DNA of 64,000 bases from Fusicatenibacter saccharivorans (GCF_027667425.1 NZ_JAQEGR010000014.1:1-64000), one strand, 5' to 3'; positions 51,819 to 61,696 are shown, counted from the first letter of the stretch. The notes: generated from the letters alone by a model not told the origin. Numbers and translations are program-made.

Positions 51819-53516
51819 TTATCTGTCGTTTTCTTCCTTTTTCACAAAATAAACCGTATCAATTCCTTCTCCCCTGTCATCCTTCAGCCGCCGGACAAGA
51901 CTATATCCCAGCTTGTCCAGGATATGCTCCTGGGCCCCGTTCGTGGACCAGGTACGGAGAGTAATCCGGCTTCCCGGAAATTTTGCTGCGATATCCTTTT
52001 CTGCTTCTGCATACATTACCTCCGAAATTCCCTGTCCGCGGTAATCCGGCCAGACGCAGAGGGTGGTCAGATAGCAGGAATCCGGATATGCTTCCAGATT
52101 CTCACAGTTAAAGTGATCCTTCCAGGTCATAAAGGCCCGCACGACTCCCTCTTCCTTCCACAGCACCACATGCTGACTGCAGATATTCTCCAGATATTCT
52201 GCAATTCCATCCGTCTTTTCTTCTGTCTCGGCCCAGTTCGTCTGGGATGTACTGTTGCGGTGGGAAAGCGGCGGAACGAAATCCTGATCGCACAGCTCCA
52301 GCAGCTGCCGGATTTCCTCTTTCTCTTTTCGATCCTCTATCCCGTCCCTTACAACGACTCTGCTCTCGCAGCACATCCACGGAAGCCGGCATACGAGTGC
52401 TACGGCTGCACACATGCCATCTTCTACGCTGGCGGCATCGAGCCATTCTTCTCTGGTATGCGCTCCCCCGCCCCGGCAGAAACCGACGCAGATAGCAGGA
52501 ATATGCCGCGACAATGGGATATTACAGTCTGTGGATGCTTCAGAGCATACTGGTTCTTCCCCATCGGCTGCCTTCAGCGTTTTCTGTGCGCACCGCGTCA
52601 TACGTGCCATCTGGACAGGATCGGTTTCTCTTGCGCACGGCCGCTTTCCGACGAGCTTGCAGGAATACTGTACCTCCTCACTCTGGCGTGCTGCTATGGT
52701 CTCCTCCAGATATGTTTCGCAGGCTTCCAGGCTCCGGTAATCCTCCGAACGGAATTCAAACAGCATGGAGGCATCCTGCGCGATCGTATTGACGGAGGTT
52801 CCTCCCTCTATTTTTCCCACATTGTATGTTGTATGGGATGCTGCATCCGTCTGAAAACGGTAAAGCTCTCCGATCAGGCCCGCAAGCTCTGCAATGGCAT
52901 TTTTTCTTCCGAAATTCAGGAAGGAATGACCGCCCTTTGTTTTTGCCGAAATCCGATACCGCACAGATCCAATGCAGATGGGATACATTTTATCCCGATA
53001 CAGGTCAAAGGCTGCCATTCCGCACAGATTTTTTTCATAATGGTCGACAAGCGCGCGAACTCCGCACAGATTGCCAAGCCCTTCTTCTCCAAGATCCGCT
53101 GCAAAAATCAGACCGCATGGAAGCTCCGGCTCTGTCTCATGAACGTATTTTGCCGCCATCAGAAGCATCACAACATTCACGGTATCGTCCGTGATGCCGG
53201 GACAACGCCAGATCATTCCGTCTTCTTTGATCTCCAGCGGCTCCTCCAGCGAAAACACGGTGTCCAGATGCGCCGTATACAGAACCTTCTTTTCCTGTTC
53301 CGGCCGATACTCCCAGATTACATTTCCAAGCTCATCCGTATGAACTGACTCCATGCCCTGCTGTTTCATCCATTCCATGCAATATGCGATTCTCTGATCC
53401 TCTTTTCCCGTTTCCGTCGGGGTCAGTGTCAGCTCCCGCAGCGTCTGCAGCGCAAGTTCTTTGTTGTTCCGGCAAAAGTTTCGGTATTCTTCTTCTATTT
53501 CCCATTTTTTACGCAT
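51819..53516 (-). CDS. M20-type tripeptidase fused to a GNAT acetyltransferase
   Basis: About 565 residues, two enzymes in one chain. Residues 1-410: zinc peptidase of the PepT/M20 group, with His83 in TAHLDT, Asp110-Asp111 in GITDDT, Glu144-Glu145 in LGEEGLGN and a late His in GGGAHTREEW. Residues about 425-565: GNAT fold with VWPDYRGQGISEVMYAEAEK (acetyl-CoA-binding loop) and ITLRTWSTNGAQEHILDKLGY. Normal PepT is about 410 residues, so the GNAT is an added domain. The start at 53516 overlaps the capA-like stop by 8 bp. The acetylated product may be a liberated amine or peptide. Confidence 0.88.
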   Translation of the reverse strand: MRKKWEIEEEYRNFCRNNKELALQTLRELTLTPTETGKEDQRIAYCMEWMKQQGMESVHTDELGNVIWEYRPEQEKKVLYTAHLDTVFSLEEPLEIKEDGMIWRCPGITDDTVNVVMLLMAAKYVHETEPELPCGLIFAADLGEEGLGNLCGVRALVDHYEKNLCGMAAFDLYRDKMYPICIGSVRYRISAKTKGGHSFLNFGRKNAIAELAGLIGELYRFQTDAASHTTYNVGKIEGGTSVNTIAQDASMLFEFRSEDYRSLEACETYLEETIAARQSEEVQYSCKLVGKRPCARETDPVQMARMTRCAQKTLKAADGEEPVCSEASTDCNIPLSRHIPAICVGFCRGGGAHTREEWLDAASVEDGMCAAVALVCRLPWMCCESRVVVRDGIEDRKEKEEIRQLLELCDQDFVPPLSHRNSTSQTNWAETEEKTDGIAEYLENICSQHVVLWKEEGVVRAFMTWKDHFNCENLEAYPDSCYLTTLCVWPDYRGQGISEVMYAEAEKDIAAKFPGSRITLRTWSTNGAQEHILDKLGYSLVRRLKDDRGEGIDTVYFVKKEENDR

Positions 53517-54819
53517 GAAGTACAATCCTTCCTTCTTTGTATTCCCATTCTGTTCCATATCTCTTGCTCACGCGGGTGAGATATTCTGCAATTTTTTCTG
53601 CTGTTTTTTCGTCTGCCACGTACGGAATATTTTTTTCTGCGTTTTCCCTGTCCATACCAAGCTCGACCGGCAGAAGCTCCAGATGTGTGCATTTTCCCTG
53701 ACAGATCTCGAAATACGGCAGCACACTCCGATAGACCTCCGGAATTTCGTAGAGGGAATGTGAGGACTGCTCCTGCCGCCTGGCGATTCCGATGGATGCT
53801 GCCGTGTGAATATTCAGACCATATTTTTCCATGTAGTCCGCAGGCAGAAGGCGTACATACTGATTTTCAAAAATAAAATTTCCGAGGCAATAGAAAATCG
53901 GACAGTCATGATACAGTTCGATTCCCTTCAGCTGATGCGTTCCGCCCCCGATCACCGCGCTGGCGCCCGCATCGATACAGGCGTGTGCAAATTCCTCCAG
54001 AAAATAATCCGCTTCCTCGTCATTGTCCTTACGGATTTCATGGGAATGTACCATAACCAGGACTGCCTCACATGTCATCTTCGCTTCCCGGATTGCATCG
54101 ACGGTGCGTTTCACATCGATCGGATTCGGGCTGGAGCTTCTTCCCTCTGTTCCGTCCTTGCTGATTTCAAACATTTTCCCGCCAAATTCCATGATACCCT
54201 CGGGAAGCGGAGCGATAAATCCCTCCTGCCGGTGCAGATCCCGCAGTCCGTTGATTCCGGTCACCTCTGCAATCTTTGCAAGATCCTGCGCATGTTTCTC
54301 CGTAATGGTATATTTTTCCGAAAAGCGCAGCGGATTTAAGCCCGGCCTGCCAGGCTGCCGTTCCGTCTGGCTTCCCGCCCTGGCTGCATTTTCAAAGGTA
54401 GAACAGATATCAATCACCGCAATCTGTCCCGCTGTTGTGTCCAGAATGGCAGGACGCGATGCTTCGTAAAGATTTTTGCCTGCTCCGGCATATGCCACAT
54501 CCTTTTTTTTCAGTTCGCTGATCGTAGATGCAAGTCCTTCGTAGGAATAATCCATCGTATGATTATTCGAAATCCCAAGAAAATTAAAACCGTAACGCAG
54601 GGTATCTTCCAGACACTTCGCATCTGCCGTCAGCCATGTTCCGCCGGAATATGCCGATGCGTAACAGCTGCCGTCCGATATCGTTGTTTCCAGATTCGCC
54701 ATCCGAACCTCTCCCTGCATCAGAAATTCGCGAATCGGCAAAACATCCTGATATCCCGGCAGAAGCCGTTTCATAATCAGAATATCACCTGCCGCCGATA
54801 CTCTTATTGTTCTGTTCAT
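53509..54819 (-). CDS. CapA-like (poly-gamma-glutamate) family protein, cytosolic
   Basis: A 436-residue metallophosphatase-like protein: SAAGDILI, MANLETTISDG, FLGISNNHTMDYSYEGL, VMVHSHE, GGGTHQLKGIE and YCLGNFIFE are the CapA/PgsA signature steps, supplying metal-binding Asp, Asn, His. Ordinary CapA proteins have an N-terminal membrane anchor; this one has none, so it is cytosolic. Its location among peptidases suggests hydrolysis or handling of gamma-linked peptides rather than capsule synthesis. Ribosome site GGGAGG precedes the start. Confidence 0.85.
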   Translation of the reverse strand: MNRTIRVSAAGDILIMKRLLPGYQDVLPIREFLMQGEVRMANLETTISDGSCYASAYSGGTWLTADAKCLEDTLRYGFNFLGISNNHTMDYSYEGLASTISELKKKDVAYAGAGKNLYEASRPAILDTTAGQIAVIDICSTFENAARAGSQTERQPGRPGLNPLRFSEKYTITEKHAQDLAKIAEVTGINGLRDLHRQEGFIAPLPEGIMEFGGKMFEISKDGTEGRSSSPNPIDVKRTVDAIREAKMTCEAVLVMVHSHEIRKDNDEEADYFLEEFAHACIDAGASAVIGGGTHQLKGIELYHDCPIFYCLGNFIFENQYVRLLPADYMEKYGLNIHTAASIGIARRQEQSSHSLYEIPEVYRSVLPYFEICQGKCTHLELLPVELGMDRENAEKNIPYVADEKTAEKIAEYLTRVSKRYGTEWEYKEGRIVLHA

Positions 54820-54947
54820 TCTTTTTTGCCTCCCGAACGATTCCTGCTCTCTGCTTTTAGAATCGCATTCTTATCCATTCTTATTTTTTCGTAACGGTTC
54901 AAAAGTCCCATCCCGGTTTTTCTTTCCTTTTACATGGTTCCAAATCG

Positions 54948-55688
54948 TTACCTTTTCTCTCTGTATCTGCTGCTTCTTTCTACCAGATCCGCAAAAAGGC
55001 GGTTCATCTCCGGCGCTGAATGGATCAGCCCTTCCGGATGCCACTGTACGGCCACAATCTGTCCGTTGCGGCTTTCTATCGCCTCGATGGTTCCATCCGG
55101 CGCCGTTGCTGAAACCACGATGTCCTCTCCCGGCGTACGCACTGCCTGATGATGCATGGAGTTTACCGCATGGGTTCCCGCCCCGAGGATTTCTGCCAGA
55201 TGGGTTCCCTCTTTAATTTCCACATGGTGATGCAGATAAGACCGCTCCAGGGACTGCAGATGCAGAATTGTGGTTTCCTTCTGCGTATAGATATCCTGGT
55301 ACAGATCACCGCCGCACAGGACATTTAAAAACTGAATTCCCTTGCAGATGCCAAGCATGGGCATTCCCATCTCTTTTGCTGCCCGTCCAAGTGCGAACCA
55401 TGCCTCGTCGATCTCCGGGCGGATGGTCTGGATCTGCGGTTTTGGCTCTTCCCCATAATACCACGGATTTAAGTCCTCTCCGCCGGGAACCAGAATTCCG
55501 TCGCACACAGCAAGTATGCCTTCCGGATCCGCTTTCATGGCAACTGCCGGAATTGCCATAGGAATTCCGCCGTTGTTCAGAACTGATTCGATATAATCGC
55601 TGTTGACATACATTCTCTCCGCGCTTGAAAAAAGTCCCGGCTGTGTTTTATACGTATTTCCCAAGATTCCAATGATCGGTTTTCTCAC
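54948..55688 (-). CDS. Class I GATase-like gamma-glutamyl hydrolase (PuuD family)
   Basis: A 246-residue enzyme: GILVPGGEDLNPWYYGE, nucleophile Cys in GICKGIQFLN, NSMHHQAV and the catalytic His and Glu in AVQWHPEGL. This is the gamma-glutamyl-gamma-aminobutyrate hydrolase family, which cleaves gamma-glutamyl amide bonds. In a peptide operon it may trim gamma-Glu from imported peptides. 128 bp before the CapA-like gene. Confidence 0.9.
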   Translation of the reverse strand: MRKPIIGILGNTYKTQPGLFSSAERMYVNSDYIESVLNNGGIPMAIPAVAMKADPEGILAVCDGILVPGGEDLNPWYYGEEPKPQIQTIRPEIDEAWFALGRAAKEMGMPMLGICKGIQFLNVLCGGDLYQDIYTQKETTILHLQSLERSYLHHHVEIKEGTHLAEILGAGTHAVNSMHHQAVRTPGEDIVVSATAPDGTIEAIESRNGQIVAVQWHPEGLIHSAPEMNRLFADLVERSSRYREKR

Positions 55689-55783
55689 TTGTAAACTCTC
55701 CTTTTTACCAGATATGCCGAAAACGGCTTCACCTTTCCTGTGAACCCGCTTCCGGCATGCTTTTTCTTTCGTTATCGAATATT

Positions 55784-56875
55784 TTACAGTACATCCTGAT
55801 GGCAGATATGACGGATCTTTTCCTCATCTAAAGCACGAATGACATTGGCTGCCATTGCGCTTGCTGCCTCCAGGTCTTCTTTTGCGCAGAAATTGTAATG
55901 GCTGTGCGCATAGCGGGATGGAACACCAAGCACCAGACACGGAACTGCTTTTCCTGTCACGCTGATTTTTGCTGCGTTTGTACTTCCGCCTCTTCTTACG
56001 CTCTCCTGGTATTTGATTCCGCATTTTGCTGCCACTTCCTCGGCCAGTGAAATAAACTGCGTATTGGAAATATAGCTGTTGTCCAGGATACGAATCTGAA
56101 CACCCTTCTTCATGCAGCCCTGTGCCTGTCCTGCGCTGATGAAAAAGTCATCGGAAGGAGATCCTTCAAATACAATGGCAAGATCCGGTTTTACAATCTG
56201 GCTCGTTACCACAGCACCGCGGGTTCCGACCTCCTCCTGCGCCGCAAAGGCGCCGACAACATTAACTGCAAGAGAAGCCTGCTCCTTTTCCAGCTGTTTC
56301 ATCGTATCTACGATGCACGCGCAACCGGCACGGTTGTCAAATGCTTTTCCGAAGCAGATTTCATGCTCTGCATCGTATTCAAAGGTTACATCCGGCATCA
56401 TCGGATCACCGATATGGATTCCGAAAACGTTTTCAACCTCCTCGCGGCTGGTTGCTCCGACATCCACATACATTTTTTCAATTTCCAGAGTCTGACTGCT
56501 GCGTTCCGCTGTTGTCATGAAATGAACCGGTTTTGCGCAGATAATACCATGTACCATTTTTCCGGATCTGGTGCGGATCCATACCGCATGTGCCGGAAGG
56601 CTGGTCAGATGAAAGCCGCCAAGCATGATAATGCCAAGGCATCCGTTGTCCTGGATATTCTGTACCATGAAACCGCATGCGTCCAGATGGGCATCCAGCT
56701 GGATGACCGGACGGGAATCCTGCTTTGTTCCCGGCATCCGCACATACAGGTTATTCATTGCGTCATTTTCTACATCAAATTCTTTGCAGTAATCTGCTAT
56801 GGTACGGATGACATCCTCCTCAAATCCACTTGGTCCAAATGCATCGGAAAGCTTACCAAACATTTCTATATCCAT
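55784..56875 (-). CDS. M42 family metallo-aminopeptidase
   Basis: A 363-residue dinuclear metallo-aminopeptidase: LSDAFGPSGFEEDV start, first metal ligands in LDAHLD, bridging Asp in FDNRAGC, base Glu-Glu in AAQEEVGTRGA, Asp/Glu in VFEGSPSDD and a late His in YAHSHYN. Forms the tetrahedral TET-type assembly in relatives. The start at 56875 (GAGGA upstream) removes a spurious 25-residue extension. Degrades imported peptides from the N-terminus. Confidence 0.93.
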   Translation of the reverse strand: MDIEMFGKLSDAFGPSGFEEDVIRTIADYCKEFDVENDAMNNLYVRMPGTKQDSRPVIQLDAHLDACGFMVQNIQDNGCLGIIMLGGFHLTSLPAHAVWIRTRSGKMVHGIICAKPVHFMTTAERSSQTLEIEKMYVDVGATSREEVENVFGIHIGDPMMPDVTFEYDAEHEICFGKAFDNRAGCACIVDTMKQLEKEQASLAVNVVGAFAAQEEVGTRGAVVTSQIVKPDLAIVFEGSPSDDFFISAGQAQGCMKKGVQIRILDNSYISNTQFISLAEEVAAKCGIKYQESVRRGGSTNAAKISVTGKAVPCLVLGVPSRYAHSHYNFCAKEDLEAASAMAANVIRALDEEKIRHICHQDVL

Positions 56876-56918
56876 TGTTTTATCCTCTTTTCTTTGGGTT
56901 TCTATCAGATTTATATTC

Positions 56919-57719
56919 TTAATATACAACAAAGCAGTGTGCTGTGACAATATCCATCCAGCGATCTGTCTCCAGCTTATTTGTGAAGGTATCTACCCTC
57001 TGCATTCCCGGATAAAACGACATCGTGTACGCTTTTTTCCAGTCTTTATAGGTTACCTCATATGTAAAGTGCTCCGGAAGAGCCACCTGACACTCTTTTT
57101 TCTGTCCGGCAACTGCCTTTTTTACCCCTTCCCGGATTTCGGATATCACTTTTCCTTTCGCTTTGCACCACGTTGCCGCACCGACACCATGCTTCGTTTC
57201 CACTGTCGTAATGCCCGGAATCAGTTCTTTGGCCTGACGGCAGATCTCCTCATCTCCGGAAAGAAACAGCACCGGTACGTGATGTGATGCTGCTGTATAG
57301 CTGTTCAGCATGCACTCACTCATCACTTTTCCATTCAGATGAATATACAGGCTGTTTCCTGTCGATGTGTGGCTGATCGAAAAATTGGGATCTCCTGCCG
57401 GTGCATGGTATCCAAGATACAGTACGCCGTCATAGCTGTCGTCGATACCATACATCATATTATACGGATGACCACTCTTTCCCCGGATCAGGGTGACATA
57501 CTCCGGCATTTTCAGCGGGTCAATGTTGGATGCATCTCCGTGACCGTCCTTTACGACAATCTCATCCGCGCCCGCTTCATGTGCTGCTTCGCATGCCGCA
57601 ACGACCTCTTCGGTCATCTCCTCTGCAAATCTCTGGTATACGCTTTCCTTCTTATGTGTTTCATCGGTCAGTGCCACTCCGGCACAGCCCTCGATATCTG
57701 CACTGATAAAAAGCTTCAT
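56919..57719 (-). CDS. dppA: D-aminopeptidase, M55 family (DppA-like)
   Basis: A 266-residue zinc aminopeptidase: SADIEG (Asp8, Glu10), KDGHGD (His60), LGYHAPAG (His105) and VMSECMLNSY (Glu135) reproduce the five metal ligands of Bacillus subtilis DppA. It releases D-amino acids from the N-terminus of peptides such as D-Ala-D-Ala. Its ATG overlaps the last codons of the ABC ATPase gene by 4 bp. In B. subtilis the homologue likewise accompanies a dipeptide ABC transporter. Confidence 0.94.
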   Translation of the reverse strand: MKLFISADIEGCAGVALTDETHKKESVYQRFAEEMTEEVVAACEAAHEAGADEIVVKDGHGDASNIDPLKMPEYVTLIRGKSGHPYNMMYGIDDSYDGVLYLGYHAPAGDPNFSISHTSTGNSLYIHLNGKVMSECMLNSYTAASHHVPVLFLSGDEEICRQAKELIPGITTVETKHGVGAATWCKAKGKVISEIREGVKKAVAGQKKECQVALPEHFTYEVTYKDWKKAYTMSFYPGMQRVDTFTNKLETDRWMDIVTAHCFVVY

Positions 57720-58708
57720 TTCTGCTGTTCCCTTCTTTCTTTATCATAAAGATGACAATATACGTAATGTCCGTCATCCACTTCATACCGCTCCGGCGCC
57801 TGTGTTTTGCAGCATTCCATGCATTTTGGACATCTGGTATGGAATTTGCAGCCTGTCGGCGGCTTGTGGGCGGATGGGATGCTTCCCTCAAGCAGAATTC
57901 TTTCTCTTTTTGCCGTCGGATCCGGAACCGGAACTGCAGAAAGCAGTGCCTGCGTATACGGATGCATCGGATTGCTGTAAATTTTCTCTTTTTCTCCGAC
58001 CTCCACGAAATTGCCGAGATACATAACGCCGACACGGTCACTGATGTATTCCACAACGCTCAGGTCATGTGCAACAAAAATATAGGTCAGATCCAGGTCA
58101 TGCTTCAGTTCATTTAAAAGATTCAGAACCTGCGCCTGAATAGACACATCCAGTGCCGAAACCGGTTCGTCTGCGATGATCAGAGACGGTTCTACCGCAA
58201 GTGCACGGGCAATTCCGATTCTCTGACGCTGACCGCCGGAAAATTCATGTGGATAACGGTTTGCATGGTAGTCATCCAGTCCTACCCGGTGCAAAAGATC
58301 CAGCACTTTCTTTTCCAGATCCGCTTTATCCTGATACAGATGATGCACCAGCAGCGGCTCTGCAATGATATCAAAAACGGACATTCGTGGATTCAGGGAC
58401 GCATACGGGTCCTGAAAAACCATCTGTACTTTTTTCCGGATGGAACGCATTCTCCGGTCATTGTACTCTGTAATATCTTCGCCATCCAGATACACATGGC
58501 CCGATGTCAGATTTTCCAGTTTGCAGACCCCTCTTCCCAGTGTGGATTTTCCGCAGCCGGACTCGCCTACAATTCCGAATACCTCTCCTTTTTTCACCTC
58601 AAAGGTAACTCCGTCTACCGCTTTGACGAATTCCTTTTTCCCAAATCCGCTTCCGGCAACCGGATAATAAATTTTCAAATCCTCTACTCTAAGTAATGTA
58701 TCCGACAT
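57716..58708 (-). CDS. Oligopeptide ABC transporter ATPase, DppF/OppF type
   Basis: About 330 residues: Walker A GESGCGKST, signature EFSGGQRQRIG, Walker B LIIADEPVSALD, and the C-terminal oligopeptide-family extension HPYTQALLSAVP with the Cys set CPKCMECCKTQAPE (iron-sulfur-like). The start at 58708 has AGG 8 bases upstream; a GTG at 58717 is less likely. Pairs with the DppD-type ATPase next to it. Confidence 0.95.
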   Translation of the reverse strand: MSDTLLRVEDLKIYYPVAGSGFGKKEFVKAVDGVTFEVKKGEVFGIVGESGCGKSTLGRGVCKLENLTSGHVYLDGEDITEYNDRRMRSIRKKVQMVFQDPYASLNPRMSVFDIIAEPLLVHHLYQDKADLEKKVLDLLHRVGLDDYHANRYPHEFSGGQRQRIGIARALAVEPSLIIADEPVSALDVSIQAQVLNLLNELKHDLDLTYIFVAHDLSVVEYISDRVGVMYLGNFVEVGEKEKIYSNPMHPYTQALLSAVPVPDPTAKRERILLEGSIPSAHKPPTGCKFHTRCPKCMECCKTQAPERYEVDDGHYVYCHLYDKERREQQK

Positions 58709-58709
58709 C

Positions 58710-59723
58710 CTAGTCACCTGCCTTCTCTACGTGATCTGTTTTGAGCTGTCCGCTTTCGCAGAGCCAGCATCTGCTGATATGGCCTTCCTCGATCTGGAAA
58801 AATCCCGGTTCTTCCTCGCGGCACTTTTCCGAAGCGTATGGACATCGCGGCGCAAATTTGCAGCCTTTCGGCATATATTTCGGGTTTGGAACGTTACCCG
58901 GAATCGACTTCAGTTCTTTTCCGGCGTCTCCCAGTCTCGGAATCGATCCCAGCAGTCCCTTCGTATACGGGTGGGACGGATTGGCGAAAATTGTTTTTAC
59001 ATCTCCGCGCTCTACCACGCGGCCGCAGTACATAACGGCAACATCATCGCAGACCTCTGCAACGACGCCAAGATCATGTGTAATAAACAGGATGGATGTA
59101 CCTGTCTCTTTTTTCAGCTGATTCATCAGATCCAGAATCTGTGCCTGAATCGTTACATCCAGCGCAGTCGTCGGCTCATCCGCAATCAGGATTTCCGGCT
59201 TGCATACAAGCGCCATGGCAATCATGACCCTCTGTCTCTGTCCGCCGGAAAGCTGGAACGGATACTCCTTCATCATATGCTCCACACGCGGAACACCCGT
59301 TTTCCGGAGCATGTCCTCTGCCTTTTTCAGTGCCTCTTTTTTTGATATTTTTTCGTGCTGCAGAACGCATTCTGCCACCTGGTCTCCAATCTTCATGACC
59401 GGGTTCAGACTGGTCATCGGTTCCTGGAAAATCATGGAAATCTTGCTTCCGCGCAGCTTTCTCTGCTGTTCCTTCGTCAACTTTACAATGTCATCGCCAT
59501 CCAGCAGGATTTCGCCATCAGCAATTTTTCCTTTCGTTCCGGTCAGTAATCCCATCACAGAGAGGGATGTCACGCTCTTTCCACTTCCCGACTCGCCTAC
59601 GATACCAAGCGTTGCGCCGCGTCGAAGCTCCACATCGACACCGTCTACTGCTTTGATCACGCCGCCATCGGTATAGAAATACGTATGTAAATTTTTTATC
59701 TCAAGTACGTTATCAGTAGCCAC
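58710..59723 (-). CDS. Oligopeptide ABC transporter ATPase, DppD/OppD type
   Basis: 337 residues: Walker A GESGSGKSV, signature QLSGGQRQRVM, Walker B LIADEPTTALD, HPYTKGLLGSIPRL and a C-terminal Cys cluster (CKFAPRCPYASEKC). Energises peptide uptake together with DppF. One base separates its stop from the DppF start. Confidence 0.95.
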   Translation of the reverse strand: MATDNVLEIKNLHTYFYTDGGVIKAVDGVDVELRRGATLGIVGESGSGKSVTSLSVMGLLTGTKGKIADGEILLDGDDIVKLTKEQQRKLRGSKISMIFQEPMTSLNPVMKIGDQVAECVLQHEKISKKEALKKAEDMLRKTGVPRVEHMMKEYPFQLSGGQRQRVMIAMALVCKPEILIADEPTTALDVTIQAQILDLMNQLKKETGTSILFITHDLGVVAEVCDDVAVMYCGRVVERGDVKTIFANPSHPYTKGLLGSIPRLGDAGKELKSIPGNVPNPKYMPKGCKFAPRCPYASEKCREEEPGFFQIEEGHISRCWLCESGQLKTDHVEKAGD

Positions 59724-59738
59724 TTCTGCTCCTCCTTA

Positions 59739-60623
59739 TCAATCGGAAAGTTTCGGATCGAGTGCATCGCGAAGTCCGTCGCCTAACAGGTTAAAGCTCA
59801 GTACGGTAAGGAAAATCGCAAGACCCGGGAAAATCGTCACATACATTGCACTTGCCATATAGTTTCTTCCGTTGGAAAGAAGCAGTCCCCATTCCGGTGT
59901 CGGCGGCTGTGCGCCCATTCCCAGGAAGGAAAGGCTTGATGCTGTCAGAATGGAAGATCCAAATGACATGGAATACTGTACAATGATGTCCGGAATGGCT
60001 CCCGGCAGAATATGGTGAAACAGAATTCTTGCATCGGAAACACCGATGTTCCGTGCCGCCAGGACAAAGACGGAATTTTTCAGGCTCAGCGTTTTGCTTC
60101 GGACAAGCCGCGCAAAGGTCGGTGTAGAAAAGACAGCGACCGCAATCACAACGTTTGTCATGCCGCTTCCGAGGATTGCCACGATGGCGATTGCAAGAAT
60201 CAGTCCCGGAAAAGCGAACAGGACATCGCAGATTCTCATAATAATAGAATCAATCCATCCGCCGTAATATCCGGCCAGAAGTCCGAGAATGGTACCACAG
60301 ACTGCACCGACCGTAACAGCGCCGAATCCGACTGCAAGTGAAATCCGGGTTCCACAGACGATACGGGAAAACAGATCCCGTCCAAACTCATCCGTTCCAA
60401 ACAGGTGCTTCATACTTGGTCCCTGCAGAATCGCATTGTAATCATACTCATTGATTCCGTACGGCACAATTTTGCTTCCGAAAAACGCAAGGAAAATGAG
60501 AAAAATGATAAAACAAAGCGCAACTACTGCATTTTTCTGTTTTTTAAATTTTCGAACCATCTCAGAAAACGGAGTTTTAATTCTCTCCTGGTTCTCGGTC
60601 TGTACTTTTTTCTTTTCTTTCAT
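59739..60623 (-). CDS. Peptide ABC transporter permease, DppC type
   Basis: About 294 residues: N-terminal helix, then five helices and the EAA motif ARNIGVSDARILFHHILPG. LFGTDEFGRDLFSRIV is a DppC/OppC signature. The ATG at 60623 (AGGAG 9 bases away) is used instead of an overlapping upstream ATG. Partner of DppB, 15 bp before the DppD gene. Confidence 0.94.
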   Translation of the reverse strand: MKEKKKVQTENQERIKTPFSEMVRKFKKQKNAVVALCFIIFLIFLAFFGSKIVPYGINEYDYNAILQGPSMKHLFGTDEFGRDLFSRIVCGTRISLAVGFGAVTVGAVCGTILGLLAGYYGGWIDSIIMRICDVLFAFPGLILAIAIVAILGSGMTNVVIAVAVFSTPTFARLVRSKTLSLKNSVFVLAARNIGVSDARILFHHILPGAIPDIIVQYSMSFGSSILTASSLSFLGMGAQPPTPEWGLLLSNGRNYMASAMYVTIFPGLAIFLTVLSFNLLGDGLRDALDPKLSD

Positions 60624-60635
60624 TCCACTCATCTC

Positions 60636-61556
60636 CTACTGAAGTTTAATTTCCGGATTCAGAACCGCATAGAGGATATCGACAATCAGGTTGATGACGA
60701 TAAACTGCAGCGAAAAGATCAGAATCAGGGACTGGATTGCCGGATAATCTCTGTAATTGACCGATTCAATCAGAAGGGAGCCAAGGCCAGGATAGGCAAA
60801 TACCGTTTCTGTGACAACAGAACCTCCCAGCAGAAAGCCGAACTGCAGACCCACAACCGTCACGACGGAGATCATGGAGTTGCGGAAAACATGCTTCCAG
60901 ATCACAACCTTTTCTTTGATTCCTTTTGCTCTTGCTGTTCTGACGTAATCTTCTTTTAAAACCTCAATAATGGAGGATCTTGTAAATCGTGCGATCACGG
61001 CTGCAATTCCGACGCCGAGCGTGATCGACGGCATAATCAGACTTTTCAGGCTTGTTCCGCTTGTTGTCGGCAGAATTCGCAGTTTTACCGCAAACAGCAT
61101 AATCAGCAGAAAGCCGATCCAGAACGAGGGGAGTGAAATACCCGAGACCGCAATCGTCATTCCGGTATAATCCTGCCATTTTCCCCGGTGTGTTCCGGAC
61201 CACACACCAAAGAGCACACCAACAACCGAGCTCCACAGCAATGTGACAAATGCCAGACGGACGGTATTTCCGAATCTTCCCGCAATTTCCTTTGTAACCG
61301 GCTGCTTTGTTCGAAGGGAGGTTCCGAGATTTCCTTTTAAAAGTCCTGTCACGTAGGTAACATACTGTGTCGGAATGGATTTATTGAGGCCAAGCTCTTC
61401 TCTTACTGCCTCTACGTCATCCTGTGTTGCCTGCTCTCCTGCAACGAGTCTCGCCGGATCTCCCGGAATCAGGCGGACAAAGAAAAATACAAATGTAACA
61501 ACAATAATCAGTGTGGGGATCGTACCCACAATACGCTTCAGTATATATTTTGGCAT
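60636..61556 (-). CDS. Peptide ABC transporter permease, DppB type
   Basis: 306 residues with six membrane helices, start MPKYILKRIVGTIPTLIIVV, the loop RLIPGDPARLVAGEQA and EAA region RTARAKGIKEKVVIWKHVFRNS. Forms the heterodimeric channel with DppC. It is 3 bp upstream of the DppC stop region in the same operon. Confidence 0.95.
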   Translation of the reverse strand: MPKYILKRIVGTIPTLIIVVTFVFFFVRLIPGDPARLVAGEQATQDDVEAVREELGLNKSIPTQYVTYVTGLLKGNLGTSLRTKQPVTKEIAGRFGNTVRLAFVTLLWSSVVGVLFGVWSGTHRGKWQDYTGMTIAVSGISLPSFWIGFLLIMLFAVKLRILPTTSGTSLKSLIMPSITLGVGIAAVIARFTRSSIIEVLKEDYVRTARAKGIKEKVVIWKHVFRNSMISVVTVVGLQFGFLLGGSVVTETVFAYPGLGSLLIESVNYRDYPAIQSLILIFSLQFIVINLIVDILYAVLNPEIKLQ

Positions 61557-61628
61557 ATTGTATCTCCTACTTTCATGCTTATCCTACAGGTACAATCCCA
61601 CGGATCACTGCCTGCTTTCCTGTTTGTA

Positions 61629-61673
61629 AGAAACCGGCGCCCTCTTTTGATGGAAGGACGCCGGGGTCTTTTT
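61629..61673 (-). terminator. Attenuator-like hairpin between binding protein and permease genes
   Basis: Minus strand: AGACCCCGGCG pairs with CGCCGGTTTCTT-type arm (CCGGCG/CGCCGG core) with a T-rich tail. It sits between the binding-protein gene and dppB and could reduce permease transcription relative to the binding protein. Confidence 0.65.
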
Positions 61674-61696
61674 CATATCCTTATTTCAGTCTGCCG

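Noticed and set aside
51816..53348. 510-codon open frame antisense to the M20-GNAT gene
   Set aside because: The minus-strand gene carries intact catalytic motifs; the antisense frame is a shadow.
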